DNA from: Prostheceraeus crozeri
Taxonomy: Eukaryota > Platyhelminthes > Polycladida > Euryleptidae
DNA length: 64,000 bases
Direction: 5' to 3'
Assembly: GCA_907163375.1 (NCBI GenBank)
Contig: CAJQUW010012890.1
Coordinates: forward strand, 806,001 to 870,000
Part shown: in pieces, positions 1 through 11,474 of the stretch
Position numbering within the stretch: the first letter of the stretch is position 1
Layout: the number at the start of each line of letters is the position of its first letter
Translations under genes and position numbers: made by a program
Notes under the pieces: generated by a model
Databases searched by the model: none
The model's input: the letters and a program-made list of their open reading frames with translations, nothing else
Told to the model about the DNA's origin: nothing

Positions 1-459
1 TCTCATCGTGCTGGCTGGTCGTCGCTCCGTTCGCTCTAGTGATTCAGTGTCTTCGTTTGGTCGTTCTCTGCTTCTGTGTTGGTGATCTTTGGAGTTATTT
101 GTATCAATCAGCGCCTCTAGTCATCGTCTTTGTGGCTGTGTACTTCATTTCGTTGCTCAGAGTCCTCATTCGCCGTAATTCCTGGGGAACTGCAAATCTT
201 CGCCCTGATATTCAGTGAAAAGTGTTCATCGGTGTCTGTTTGCGCTTGTTCGCTGTCTTTGTCTGTGGGATCGAGATCACGTGACGCGAGGGTACGCACA
301 ATTTTCATAACATTCCGGTTTGTGTAAAAGAAGATATCTACAAAGACGTTGGTGCCCCTGTGGTCGAGAGGTGGAGTGTATGGTCGCTGTACAATCGTCT
401 GGTTTTCACTATTGGTTCGATTCCTGGTAACACTTTTGCTCCACAGAAACTTCTTGGAT

Positions 460-1215
460 ATGAATTCTCGAAAAGGAAGTGATGCAGTTTTGGAGACTTG
501 TGCAAGTTGTTCTATTGCTATAGAAGGTGATGTGGTGAAATGTCAGTTTTGTCTGAAGACTTTTCATCTAAAGAGGGAATGCTGCAACTTACCTCAGTCC
601 GCTTCGAAGGCCCTCTTATCGTCCCCTCACTTATCCTACTCCTGCAATGACTGCAAGAATACGAAATTATGTGATGTTCTCCACAGAATTGTATTGTTGG
701 AGAAGGAGCTAGAGGAGATGAGACTGAGCAAATCTTCTACATTATCCGCTGATTTAACACGAGCAGTTCATGATGCTATAGTCGAGAACAACGAGAGGGA
801 GGTAAAGAAGAATAATGTTATGGTGTTTGGTTTGGAGGAAAGTTCTGCTGATGTTACTGACACTTTTTGCCTTGGAGTCGAGGAACCAAGTGTTCAGGAA
901 CTTTGTAGTAAGCTGGATATTTCTCGAGATTCAATTGTAGCAGCTGATCGTGTTGGTAGGCGAGGTCTAAAACCGCGTCCTGTCAGAATTCGCTTTATGA
1001 TAAATGATGGCAAGGCAGAGTGTTTGAGAAATGCTTGGAAACTCAAATCTTTTAATTCTAATACGAGGCAGACAATCTTCCTTCGTCCTGATTTGACACG
1101 GATGCAGTTAATCGAAGACAAAAAACTGGTTGAAGAATTTAAAAGAAGGAAGGCATCTGGAGAAAATGTTATTCTAAAGCGAGGAACTATCATTGCAAAA
1201 GACGAGAATAACTGA
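460..1215 (+). CDS. LINE ORF1 protein with PHD-like zinc finger
   Basis: About 251 aa from the first in-frame ATG (MNSRKGSDAV). An upstream in-frame extension lacks an ATG. Residues ~14-65 hold a Cys/His array (CASC, CQFC, FHLKREC, CNDC) resembling a PHD or related zinc finger, known from ORF1 proteins of several CR1/Jockey-like LINEs. A leucine/glutamate-rich helix follows (LLEKELEEMRL, ~80-92), probably a coiled coil for multimerisation. After it comes a domain with the pattern NNVMVFGLEES, then DRVGRRGLKPRPVRIRF, characteristic of ORF1/gag-like RNA-binding domains of these LINEs. It ends seven bases before ORF2. The likely role is a nucleic-acid chaperone that packages LINE RNA. The reading frame is intact. 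Confidence 0.8.
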   Translation: MNSRKGSDAVLETCASCSIAIEGDVVKCQFCLKTFHLKRECCNLPQSASKALLSSPHLSYSCNDCKNTKLCDVLHRIVLLEKELEEMRLSKSSTLSADLTRAVHDAIVENNEREVKKNNVMVFGLEESSADVTDTFCLGVEEPSVQELCSKLDISRDSIVAADRVGRRGLKPRPVRIRFMINDGKAECLRNAWKLKSFNSNTRQTIFLRPDLTRMQLIEDKKLVEEFKRRKASGENVILKRGTIIAKDENN

Positions 1216-1221
1216 CAACCA

Positions 1222-3830
1222 GTGATCTCTGATTGCTTACCAGTTATTTTTTATACAAATGCTCGATCAATATGCAACAAGTTTGATGAACTCTGTGTCT
1301 CAGTTGATAAGCATTTGCCGGATGTTATTGCTGTTACTGAAAGTTGGTTGCACGATTTAATTAGTGATGAACTTTTCCATATTAAAGGGTATAACTTATT
1401 CAGAGGAAATCGAAGTCAAGACAAGAAAGGCGGTGGCATTTGTGTGTGGACAAGGAATCAGATTCATGTGACCCTTATACAAAATACATCAGCAAATGAT
1501 CACGTTGAATGTATCTTCTTGCAGATGTCTCATCAACGTTTTGAATGTGTATTTGTGGTGCTATATTTCCCACATGGTAGTAGCATGACTTCAGTACAAA
1601 AGCAAACCTCATCTGACTACATTATATCTGTTATAGACAATTATTTTCGTGAACATCCTGAACGTCCTGTGATCATCGTTGGTGACTTTAATAACGTGGA
1701 TACGAGTTTCTTTGAAATATGTTTTGACCTTACCAATGTTGTTGATCAACCAACAAGAGGTGACTCATTTTTAGACAAGATCTTGATTCCTCATCAAATG
1801 GCCCTATCATATACTCAAGTAAATGTATGGCCTCCTCTTGGAAGTAGTGACCACAATGTGATTATTGCCAGACCGAAGCATCAAATGATTTATGATGCTA
1901 TGTATTATGCTGTGATGGACATGCGTGACTCAAAGTTGGAAAATGCGATACATCTTCTAGAATCGGTAGAGTGGATTGACTCTTTGTCTTCCTGTGATAT
2001 TGATCAGGCTTGTGAGACTTTCTATTCAAAGCTTCGTCAAGCAATTGGTACGATTCCAAAGGACATGATAAAGCGATCAAAAAATGATAAGCCATGGATT
2101 ACTAGCGTTATAAAAGTTTTGATAAATAAGAGATATACTGCATACCGACAAAAGAATTGGGAACTCTACAGACACTTTCGTGACAAGGTGAAAGAGCAAA
2201 TTATTCTTGCTAAGCAGACCTGGGCCAACAATCTCATTCAAGCGAATAAATCGATATGGGATGTATACAGGACAATCAAATGTGATGATAGAAATTCAAA
2301 TTGGTTGGAAAAACCTGATTCCTCTAAGAATATTGTCGAAATTCTGGAAACATTGAATATGTCGTATCAGTCTCATTTCATCGATGACGAATTGAACATT
2401 ACCAGCTTTCCCTACATCGTTCCCTTTGTATTTTCAGAAGCTGATATTGAATATGAGCTGACAAAGGTGAAAACACGAAAATCTGCAGGCTCCGATGGGA
2501 TACCTACTGCCCTTTGGCCAAAGCTTGCATTGGTTCTGTCAAAACCCTTGTGTGTATTGTTCAACCGATGTATGTATGAAGCGAACTTACCTGTTTTATG
2601 GAAGTGTGCTGACATCGTTCCTGTACCTAAAACATCACCTCCCAACGTTAGTGACACAAGACCGATATCCCTTGTTCCGATTCCTGCCGCATTCTTGAGC
2701 GTCGTATTTTGAATTATTACAAGACTGCTCTTACAAAACGATTTGATAAATATCAGTTTGGATTTCGACCAAAAAGTTCAACGTTGTGTGCTCTTCTGCA
2801 AATTGAAGATTTTGTGAGCAGTAAGCTTCAACACAGAGACATAACTGCCTTACATCTGCTTGCTGTTGACTTAACCAAAGGCTTTGACAAAATATCCCAT
2901 AGGTTGTTAATAAAGAAGTTGATATGCATGAATATTGATAACTACTTTGTCAGTTTTATATCAAATTATCTGTGTAACAGATACCAAAGAGTACGCTGGA
3001 ACAACAATTTCAGTTCTTTTCTGTCTGTAAAGAGCGGCGTTCCTCAGGGATCCGCGATTGGTCCCATGCTTTTTGGATTATTTACCGCAGATATGTCTTT
3101 GGATAGTGATAATGCTTGTTTAATCAAGTATGCCGATGATTTCACTTTGTGTTGCTCTATTTCTAAGAATGCTGATTTTCCACTCATGCAGAGTCACTAC
3201 GACGAACTCATGGTTTGGACGTATATGAACAAAATGTCGATCAATGTAGATAAATGTAAACAGATGTTTATTACTTCAAATCCTCACTTTGATTTTGGAA
3301 GATATCAACTGTCGTCAATTGAGACTGTTCATAGTTTAAGATTACTCGGTGTGATTATTGATAGTAGATTGACGTGGAGAGAACATATATTGTACATTGC
3401 TAAGAAAGCGTCGTCAAAGATTTATGTGATACGACAGTTGAAGCACTTTTTTACAACTGACCTCATCATTCAAGTGTATTTTTCTTGTGTTCGCAGTGTA
3501 TTGGAATATTGTTCTCCCTTATTAGTTAACTTGCAATCCACCAGTTCAGACTTATTGGAGCGTTTGCAAAAACGTTTTCATCGAATTATATGCGAGAAAT
3601 CAGATTGTAATTGTGCACACTTTATTCCACTATGTTATCGACGCACGATCCAAGGGTACTCATTCTTTTTAAAGGTTGTCGATGATGAGGGTCATCCTTT
3701 GCATCACTTGTTACCTGAGCGATTACATTATTCCGAAAGGTTTTTGATTCCCTTGTGTAAAACAGCAATGAGAAGTAATAGCTATTTTTTAACTATGGCT
3801 AAGCTATCAAATGACGGATTTACTTTGTAA
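1222..3830 (+). pseudogene. LINE ORF2: APE endonuclease plus reverse transcriptase (one frameshift)
   Basis: The N-terminal ~215 residues form an apurinic-type endonuclease with NARSI, TESWL (catalytic Glu), GDFNN and SDHN motifs. Reverse transcriptase follows: SAGSDGIP, RPISLV, FGFRP, motif A DLTKGFDKISH, motif B GVPQGSAIGP and motif C YADD near 3130. The usual Ala in motif A (KAFD) is Gly here. The frame shifts near 2690-2700, where the upstream frame soon ends and the downstream frame carries on from the conserved LERRI-type position. This looks like a small indel in a single ORF2 rather than two genes. The C-terminal part after the RT has no recognised domain. It would nick target DNA and reverse-transcribe its own RNA; this copy is probably dead. 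Confidence 0.88.
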
Positions 3831-4024
3831 TGTCTTGCATGTTTCACTTTGTATCATTTGCGATGACCTGCTGTCTTTTTGCTTAGGATGAAAACATGAT
3901 TTTTTTGTTTGTTAAGTTCTTGTATTTCTTTGTAATTATATATGTCTTTGTGTATGACTTGAGCCCCACGATTACCATTTGGGGTTTTTGAAATAAACGT
4001 CTATATTATTATTATTATTATTAT

Positions 4025-4787
4025 CCAACATATTCCAGATGGAGATGCATGCATAGAAATAAATTACCTTCACTCGATCGCTGCTCTCTCTCTCGACAAC
4101 GATATCGCTCCTCGTACTGAAAAGTTGACTTTAAATCTTCGCGAAAATAATTATTTCACGAATTTCGCAAGTGACCTTTATCTTGCAGAATCACCCCAGT
4201 CAGTGACCATAATTTCTGCGTGCAGGCAATTTCTACACATTTTCCATGTCTATTTCAGAAAATTCACACATCGATTTCTGATCTTTTCAAATGAATTTCA
4301 GACATTTCCAGATGGATTTCAGATATCTAACAGCAATTTCAACATTGAAGATATCTGAAATTCAGTTGGAAAGATCTGAGATCCATTTGGAAATACATAT
4401 CTGAAATAGACATAGAAAAGATGTACTAGATAATACTTCGTGATAATGTAGGAATACCATATGAGATTTCAAGGTAAGTAATGTACAAATCAGAGACCGC
4501 GTCAACGGTCGGCGATTTCTTCATTACTTACCGAGAAATCTCATGTGGTATTTCCATTGTCTACTTATATGCATCAACATCTATTCATATACTTCCTGTA
4601 ACAGAAAATTCTTCTACAATTTAGACGTCTATGATCTTGGCAGTAACTTCTATATTATAAGTATTAAAAAATGACGGCCGGGTAATGCACATTGTCTACC
4701 ATGGTGCAATAATGTGGGAATAATGGCAGTTTGTACATTGCTGCCTGCTGTCGGCAGTTGGTGAGTGAGTCAAGTGAGTCACATGTT
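4025..4787. other. Non-coding stretch with a small inverted repeat
   Basis: No convincing gene. Repeated ATTTCAGA/TCTGAAAT motifs occupy 4250-4410. An imperfect ~33-bp inverted repeat lies at 4451-4483 and 4522-4555, built around GAGATTTC...GGTAAGTAATG. It may be a remnant of a hairpin MITE. Confidence 0.4.
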
Positions 4788-5176
4788 TTAGTATTTGATG
4801 TCTGACAGTCTTTACAAAAATCAGCAAATTTCATGTTTTCACTTAATTTTGGCGATTTTACTCATTTTGTAGAGGCTCTCAGACATCAACTCACTTCAAC
4901 TTTTGTATCGAAGTTGATGCTCTGAACTCAATCATGTTTCAAAGTTCATGGCATTCTGATAAATAGTTTCTTTTCTGCAAAAGAAAATGTACGAAAATTG
5001 CCAACTGTTTCATAATCCATAGATACTTCTTGAATTTACCTTACCTATAACCGAAAGTGACTGGCTGTGACACTCAAGAATTTGATTTTTGTATTCAGCG
5101 TTTCAAGGTCTACAAATTCATGCTATTGAGCCCTTTGTGCTCGAATTTAGGAAGAAAGTGTCAGTACCTCCCGTGC
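4788..5176 (+). repeat. Half copy of fold-back family FB-1
   Basis: Matches the right arm of the complete copy at 33769-34701, from the TTGATGTCTGA centre through the TAGGAAGAAAGTGTCAG end, and is followed by TA. The left half is absent. Family ends are GTCCGGGAGCTCCTGACAC and several copies abut TA. Confidence 0.7.
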
Positions 5177-5178
5177 TA

Positions 5179-6157
5179 AGAGGTTTTATTAATTGTTATC
5201 GTTTTCTATGGAGAAGCCCGCCTGTCATCTGACGGTTGAAGTTTATTGGTTCTCTCATAAGAGCAACTTTTGCAATGTGCTCTCGCTTTGCCAATCACAT
5301 AAGTTAAAGAGAGAAAAATATCTATGTCAATCTCTGTCGCTTGCTACCATCGCATACAATGGTTGGGATAGGATTATTTCCGCTCTAGACTAACCCACAC
5401 GCAAATGAATCTATCTTTGTTACACAAACGAATTGTCGTCACACTTTTCTGACAAAATGACATAATTTCCTCAATGAATGAGCTGCATGAATCATAGATA
5501 TCAGACCATGTGACCAATGATTTGTGAATACGCTTCTAGGCTATCGGTAGGCAGATTTTTGTTAGCGATTTGGTTCTGTCATAATTCTGAATTTCCAGCC
5601 CATGATGTCTTTGGTTGGGAAGCATTATTGCCAACATATCTCTGGATCTGAGCTTAGTCTCGGGCTCTGACTATTCGCAGCATATTCGAGCTCTGATATT
5701 TCTTTCCAACTCTTTGTTATGGAAATATTCATTCATTTCACACGGAAGAAATGGATTTTCAAACTTTAACGCATATGTTTGCAGTGTAAGGCCGAACGAA
5801 AAAGGGGTTACAGGCTTACAAAAGGAAGATGAGATGTTTATGTTTGAGATTACAATGTGATCTGCGATGAGAGATAAAAATAAAGAACCATGACCAGAGA
5901 TAAGGAAATATTAGATGACGACATATCGAGAAAATGTATTCTGATAACTTATCAATTTTGTAATTAATACATGCATGTTAAATGCATGCGGCAGCAAGCT
6001 ACATTTCTATACTGTAGGACCTGATAGGAAGTATCCTATACAATAATGCTGAGTTAATTCAGAAAGATATTCAAGCGACAAGCGCAGGTGGCATAACTTG
6101 TTATATTCAGATCTTGGGAAGCTAGCTTCCAGTGGGTTGCATTTAGATGGATGTTGG
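5179..6157. other. No gene recognised
   Basis: AT-rich sequence. Short open frames (for example around 5193-5393 and 5615-5860) show no domain or plausible codon pattern. The last 8 bases (6150-6157, GATGTTGG) are the left target duplication of the hAT element that follows. Confidence 0.4.
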
Positions 6158-6699
6158 CAGAGGCGTCGCGACCGGGGGGGTGTGGGGGACCGTAACACCC
6201 CCCCAATATGAAATTAATAAAAAGATTCAGGTAAAATGAGAAATTTCAGGCAAACCGCCGGTTTGCCGGCGATTCAGCTCCAAAATTCACTGACGTTGTT
6301 CTTAGCCACAAAAACACGTCTTGTCACAAAAACACATCGTAATGTCGGGAAATTCTCACCCTTTCTAGATACCAGAAAGTATATGGTTAGTTGCCGTTGA
6401 TGATATTGATTTGTCACGCGAAAGCGGTCAAACATAGCGCGCTGAAAACGACCTGCACCGGGATGACTGTATATGCGAGCAGGAGGAACAGTCGCCTCGC
6501 ATTTTCTTAAAAATTGGAACATAAGGCGATGTGAGTTAGCTCTGCTAAATTTAAAATATCTAAGTGGAATTGAAATGTAATTCCAGTACCTTACCTATAA
6601 TGTAGCCAGTGAATATTGGCACTGAATCACCTAACGCTGAAACGCCTGCAACTCATTCTGCCTAGCTGGGTAGTGTATATTTAACCGTTGATTGATATA

Positions 6700-7781
6700 C
6701 GTGGTGAGATCAAAAATGATTTAGACTCGACCAGAAGGAATAATGCTACGACTTAGATATTTCACACTGGATGACTAATGGGTATATAGGCAACAAATAT
6801 CGTATTGATAACTTTCATTGATATTTTTTTCTTTAGTATTTTTATCGATTTTAAATATTTAGTATTTTTCAGCATTTTAATTGATTTTTTCCATACATTT
6901 CCTTAACTTCCCTCTGAATATATGCCACAAAAGTACAACAGCTAATCCACAAAATGTTAATTTCAAAAGTAAATACAAGTCATTTCTTCTCAATGTAATC
7001 CCCTCATTCTCTACACACTTGCTCCACCTTTTAGGAAGCTCTCGAAAAGCCTCGTGGAAAAAGTCTCGACTTCTGGAATTGAAAAATTCCATCACTGCAT
7101 CTTTCACATCCTCACTATTAACAAAACGCTCTCCCCTGAGATGATGCTTTAGATAGCGGAATAGGAAATAGTCACTTGGAGCTAAGTCGGAGCTATGGGG
7201 ATGAGGAAGCACATGAAAGTCTGAGTCCTCAATTGCAGTTGTAGTGGTCGCTGCAGTATGGATGGGCGCGTTGTCGTGTAGTAGATGAAGATTCTGGTTG
7301 CGGGGTTTTCGAACACTTTGACGAGCTTTACGAAGTTGCTCACAGTAGTACTCGGCATTCAGTCGCTGATGTCGGTCGACGAAATCCATATGAACAATGC
7401 CGCAGCTGTTCCAGAAGATTGTCAGCATCAACTGACCTTTGAACACAACTCACACTCGGTACTGCTCGTGATTGTTATAACAATCAAAACAACTGAATAC
7501 ACTGATGAATACAACTCAGACCCTATTGAAGTTTATGCAAGTCATGTTCGAAGTAAATGTATCCGTCAAAATACTTTCAAGAAAGGAAATGTATGGCAAA
7601 AATCAACTAAAATGCTGAAAAATACTAAATATTTAAAATCGATAAAAATACTAAAGAAAAAAATATCAATGAAAGTTATCAATACGATATTTGTTGCCTA
7701 TATACTCATTAGTCATCCAGTGTGAAATATCTAGCATTATTCCTTCTGGTCGAGTCTGAATCATTTTTGATCTCACCACGT
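6700..7781 (-). mobile_element. Internally deleted mariner-type element with ~200-bp inverted terminal repeats
   Basis: Bounded by TA on both sides (6698-6699 and 7782-7783), the mariner target site. The ends start CGTGGTGAGATCAAAAATGA. The inverted repeats are unusually long, 6700-6904 and 7583-7781. They differ by about four substitutions and one 7-bp indel, so the copy is fairly young. The interior is the 3' half of a mariner transposase on the minus strand. The N-terminal DNA-binding half is missing, so this is a non-autonomous derivative. It sits inside the 3.7-kb hAT element. Confidence 0.88.
6877..7446 (-). pseudogene. Mariner transposase, C-terminal half
   Basis: About 189 codons in one open frame. 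The motifs are those of DD34D mariner transposases. FWNSCGIVHMDFV matches the FWD.KG segment, with Asn replacing Asp. HDNAPIHTA carries the second catalytic Asp and SSDLAPSDYFLF the third, the usual Pro of SPDLAPSDY being Ser. LKHHLRG and the KRWSKCVENEG tail also fit. The paired helix-turn-helix and the first catalytic Asp are absent. The last ~35 residues run into the long inverted repeat and are probably not native. Non-functional as a transposase. Confidence 0.9.
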
Positions 7782-9877
7782 AAGCTCTGGCTATTGCGTT
7801 GTCCCTTGAGGAGATGACGTCATCGTTACGGTGGATTTCATCAAACCTTCCTCATACCGAGTCATTCACACGCGCACCGCGGAAAGCGCACGGTATGAAT
7901 AAGGCACACCGTCTTCTCTGTGCGTAGAAGTTTATTGTCAACAGCGTGTTAACTTTCTCGATGCAAACACCATCGAAAATTTCCTTAACAGTCGATACTA
8001 CGGGATCCAATTGCGCACAAATTAACTTAACGTCATCGGCATTTCATTGGCCACTTAAATAACCACCAATTAAATTATTTTTCATCTATAGGCGTCATTT
8101 CCGACCGATTAGATGATTAGGTAGGTAGGTACCTAGTGTTGGATTTGAGCATGATAGCAGTAGGGGGAAGCTTTCGAACGGAAGTTTTTGGGTCAACGCT
8201 GCAACCGAAGCCGGAAAAAGGGTGATCAAAAGAAAGAGGACATTGATTCATATAGCACCACTATCATCCTCGCACTAAGAACGCCCGCGAATTATTTTGA
8301 AAACAGTTGAACCATAAATGGAAAAAGTAGGAGATAGGCCCATTTGATCCTTGAAATGGACTCTCCAATGCATGCATTTGGTGCCACCCGCATTTGGTTA
8401 AATAATGCTTCAAATAAGGTGCGTGGATACCCTTACCTCTACTGGCTGGACTCTGTCCTTCTTTCAAATGCCTGAGGTACATTTCAGTCAATAGTGACTC
8501 TATTTTTTTTTTGATAGATGCTAATCTTTCTCTATTATAAATTTAATTTTTGAGGCTGTGCATCTTAAATGTACAGGACCGCGCTTGGTCGGGTTTGAGC
8601 GTCCAGGATTAAGCGGTCGAAACGCGATCGTCCTGACCAAGTTCCTGTTGATGACCTCATTAAAAATAGTCAAATAATTTATTTATATGCATATTTTGTA
8701 CAATTCTATTTCACGTTTTAGCTTAAGGAACTAATATTAATTCTCTTACACACTTGGTAGATTTTAGATAGCGTAATCCCGCTGTGTTATTAGCTAGATC
8801 TGGTATTTTGATTGGAAACAGACCTGTCCTCTTATCATCTGAATGGGCAGACTGTTAAATATGATCTTTTCAATATATAAGTGATAAACATAATTTTGAA
8901 CAGAACGACTTACTCGCCAATTCATTACACATGAGGAGAGGAGAAGCGTTGTTTGTCTTTCTAGTAAGTATTTTTAAAATTGTTAGACATTTTGGATATA
9001 AAACTTTTCTTTTAAATCATAATTTGTACCTATTGAAAATTAACTAGTCATTAGCTTGTTTTTTTAACTTTGTTACCTTGACGCACTTTGCTACGTTGAC
9101 TTGTGCATCAGAAATTCATAGTAGGTCTCGCATGTGAAGATCCATACAAACATTCCGCAGATGATCATTCTGTAATTTATTGTAATTAGACCTATAATGA
9201 ATTCACAAAATTCGGGCTTCTGTCAATATTCACAGAGTGAAAGTTAAACAATGTTCCCAAACTTGATTTTATTTATTGTGAAGAGTTCTATTACATTAAT
9301 ATGAATAAAATACTGTGTGTGTTGTCATCAAGACCCTGAAAGAATAAAGATAGCATTCTGGATTCCACTCTTTTTGTGATGGTTTCGCTACCTTCTAATT
9401 ATTTCATTCAGCACTTTCTGCTTCTCGAATTTATTTGTTATCTTTATGAACAAAGAAGGTCAATTATTGATGATAAGACAATTAAGCTTATGAAGAATCG
9501 TGAGGAAACTAGGCCTGCGCCTGTCAATGTTGCTCATATTCACTAAAATAATGAACTGATGCTCAATCAATCTGGTTGAGGCAATGTAAAGCCTATCTAC
9601 TGGAAATATTCTTCCCCCTCAGGGAAGGAAGGTGCATCTCCAGTGCCGGGGATGAGATGAGGCAGTGCAGGGGAACTTCCCCACTTTCCCTCCCCTCAAA
9701 TCCAACACTGCAGGTACCTCTTCTGTAGGATATAAACATGAAACATGTTGGAATGTGTGTGAGTATGCGTGTGTGCAATAATCAGGCAAATTTTGGATCT
9801 AAGTTGTAAATCAGGTAAAATTTAGCAAACACCCCCCCCCCCAATGATGTTTTCTTAGCGACGCCTCTGGATGTTGG

Positions 9878-11226
9878 TCAGACATTTTGGATAACAAATT
9901 CAGTTTTCTAATGAACGAAATTTCACTTAAAGACTGAAGACTTCCCTGCCTCTGCATTTAATTATGAAGACAAGTTAATGAAGACAGCGGACGATTTCTT
10001 TTGCAATTGAATATTGTAGATATTCAGTACTAAGTATCAGGGATATCTATGACTAATATTAAATTATTTATATAAAATATGATAATGTAAGGTAATAGAT
10101 ATATTTAATCATAGATGTCTCTGTAATTGTAGTCTTTGCCTTCACGATTTCACTCAGGTCTTTAGATCTTCCTCTGTCTTTTTACACACTGGCTTTTCAA
10201 AAAAAAAAGTTTTTCTAATTTGCTCTTATCTTTTTCTTCTAATCTTCTCTGCCTCGAGAGTAATTCAGAAGACATCAGAAGCAACGTAATACTGTTGTCT
10301 GACTATGATAAAATCACTTTTAGAATGTTTCTTCCGTAAGGTTTCTAACATGAAAGAAACAATTCGAAGGAAGGATAGATGATCTCTCTGAGACAAACAA
10401 TTAATCTCACTAGAAATCAAGGTTAAAAACAAGAATTTGTGTGTGATATGGATGATCACTGAGGCAATGAGCCAATACGATTACAACCAACCGATGATAG
10501 ATCAAGGGTTTGACTGTCTTCACGGAAATACGGAATAATATGACTTGAAGAATTATGCTTGTGACACAGATTCATGCGATCATTTTTCTCATTTTTCCTC
10601 TCTTCGCATGCTAAATGAATATCGATGTTGCGAACTAGCATTTTGAACATTTGCAAGTTGAATCAAAACGAGTTTGATTTTATCCCATGTTTCATACTCG
10701 TAATACCCCATAGCCAAACAAGGATGCAATATTAAGTAGGGAGTTGTGTCAATGTTGAGAGATGTGAGCTAGGTCCGCTGATGATTCCTGATATTGGATG
10801 AAATGGCAGCTATTCAGGTCTGTTTCCATTTTTCAACAGAGGATGCAGCTCAATATTTAATTATCATGTTTACAAGAATGCATTATATTTTTCATTTTAC
10901 AGAATAATTGATCATTGTCTTTTGGTGAATGGCTTATTGGTGGCCTGTTGTTCGTGATGCTCTCCAATATCAGAAAACGGTTGTATCGCCTTGCATTCCG
11001 TATAGTCCATGGTCAAGACAAGGCCTTTTAAACAAATTTGTTGTATCAAATTCATCAAGAGAGTTAGCAAGAATTCTACTCACTATCAAAATTGCTATTG
11101 CTCGCATCCCTGTGTCTACCTATTCCTTGCACAACGGAAATTTTACAAGATTTTTGAAATTCATTTGCGTTGGTGAAAGTGCCATCCATATGCAAGTGTT
11201 GCATTCCATGCGATCAATGCATACTT
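9878..11226. other. No gene recognised
   Basis: AT-rich stretch between the hAT element and the LTR element. A ~100-codon open frame at 10929-11237 (MAYWWPVVRDAL...) has no recognisable domain and runs into the LTR. I treat it as chance. 11227-11231 (GTATG) is the LTR element's target duplication. Confidence 0.4.
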
Positions 11227-11231
11227 GTATG

Positions 11232-11474
11232 TGTTAGAAAATTATGACATGACATATAAGTGAATGAATGAATGAGTGAGTAACGTGTGCTTGTGCGTCG
11301 GACGCTGGTGCCGATCTGCATTATGTAACCTTTGTATCATTCTCCCTTTTCTTACTTATTGGATGTGTAGACCAGGCAGACGATCTCTGTACGGCGTGCT
11401 AACGAGTGGAGTGAAGAAAGTAACGGGAATCAAACGGTTTCAGTTTCGACGGGTTTGTTTTCAATTTAACTACA
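11232..11474 (+). repeat. 5' LTR of the Ty3/gypsy-like fossil
   Basis: 243 bp, TG...CA. Contains a short GAATGAATGAATGAGTGAG tract near its start. About 98% identical to the 3' LTR apart from a 6-bp indel. Confidence 0.9.

Larger units (their letters stand above)
1..4024 (+). mobile_element. CR1/Jockey-type non-LTR retrotransposon (LINE), near full length
   Basis: A two-ORF LINE. ORF1 has a PHD-like zinc finger. ORF2 has an APE-type endonuclease followed by reverse transcriptase. The element ends with an AATAAA-like signal and an (ATT)n tail at about 4003-4024, which marks the 3' end. The first ~460 bases act as a 5' UTR, and the true 5' end may lie before the window. The order ORF1, ORF2 and simple-repeat tail without LTRs is typical of the CR1/Jockey superfamily. 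The exact clade (CR1, Crack, Daphne and so on) cannot be settled by eye. ORF2 carries one apparent frameshift, so this copy is probably inactive, but the frames are otherwise open, which suggests a fairly young insertion. Confidence 0.9.
6158..9869. mobile_element. 3.7-kb non-autonomous hAT-type element with perfect 8-bp target duplication
   Basis: The ends are a perfect 12-bp inverted repeat, CAGAGGCGTCGC at 6158 and its complement ending at 9869. Both sides are flanked by the identical octamer GATGTTGG (6150-6157 and 9870-9877). An 8-bp duplication and a CAG-type terminus are diagnostic of the hAT superfamily. A G/C homopolymer lies just inside each end (about 6175-6205 and 9832-9842). No hAT transposase frame is visible inside, so it needs a partner in trans. 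It carries a nested mariner derivative at 6700-7781, which must be a later insertion. The rest of the interior (7800-9800) has no recognisable gene. A short imperfect hairpin with a GGACCGCGCTTGGTCGG-like stem lies at ~8575-8650. Confidence 0.85.

Noticed and set aside
10929-11237. Possible 102-codon gene upstream of the LTR element
   Set aside because: No recognisable motif, and the frame runs across the target duplication into the LTR.
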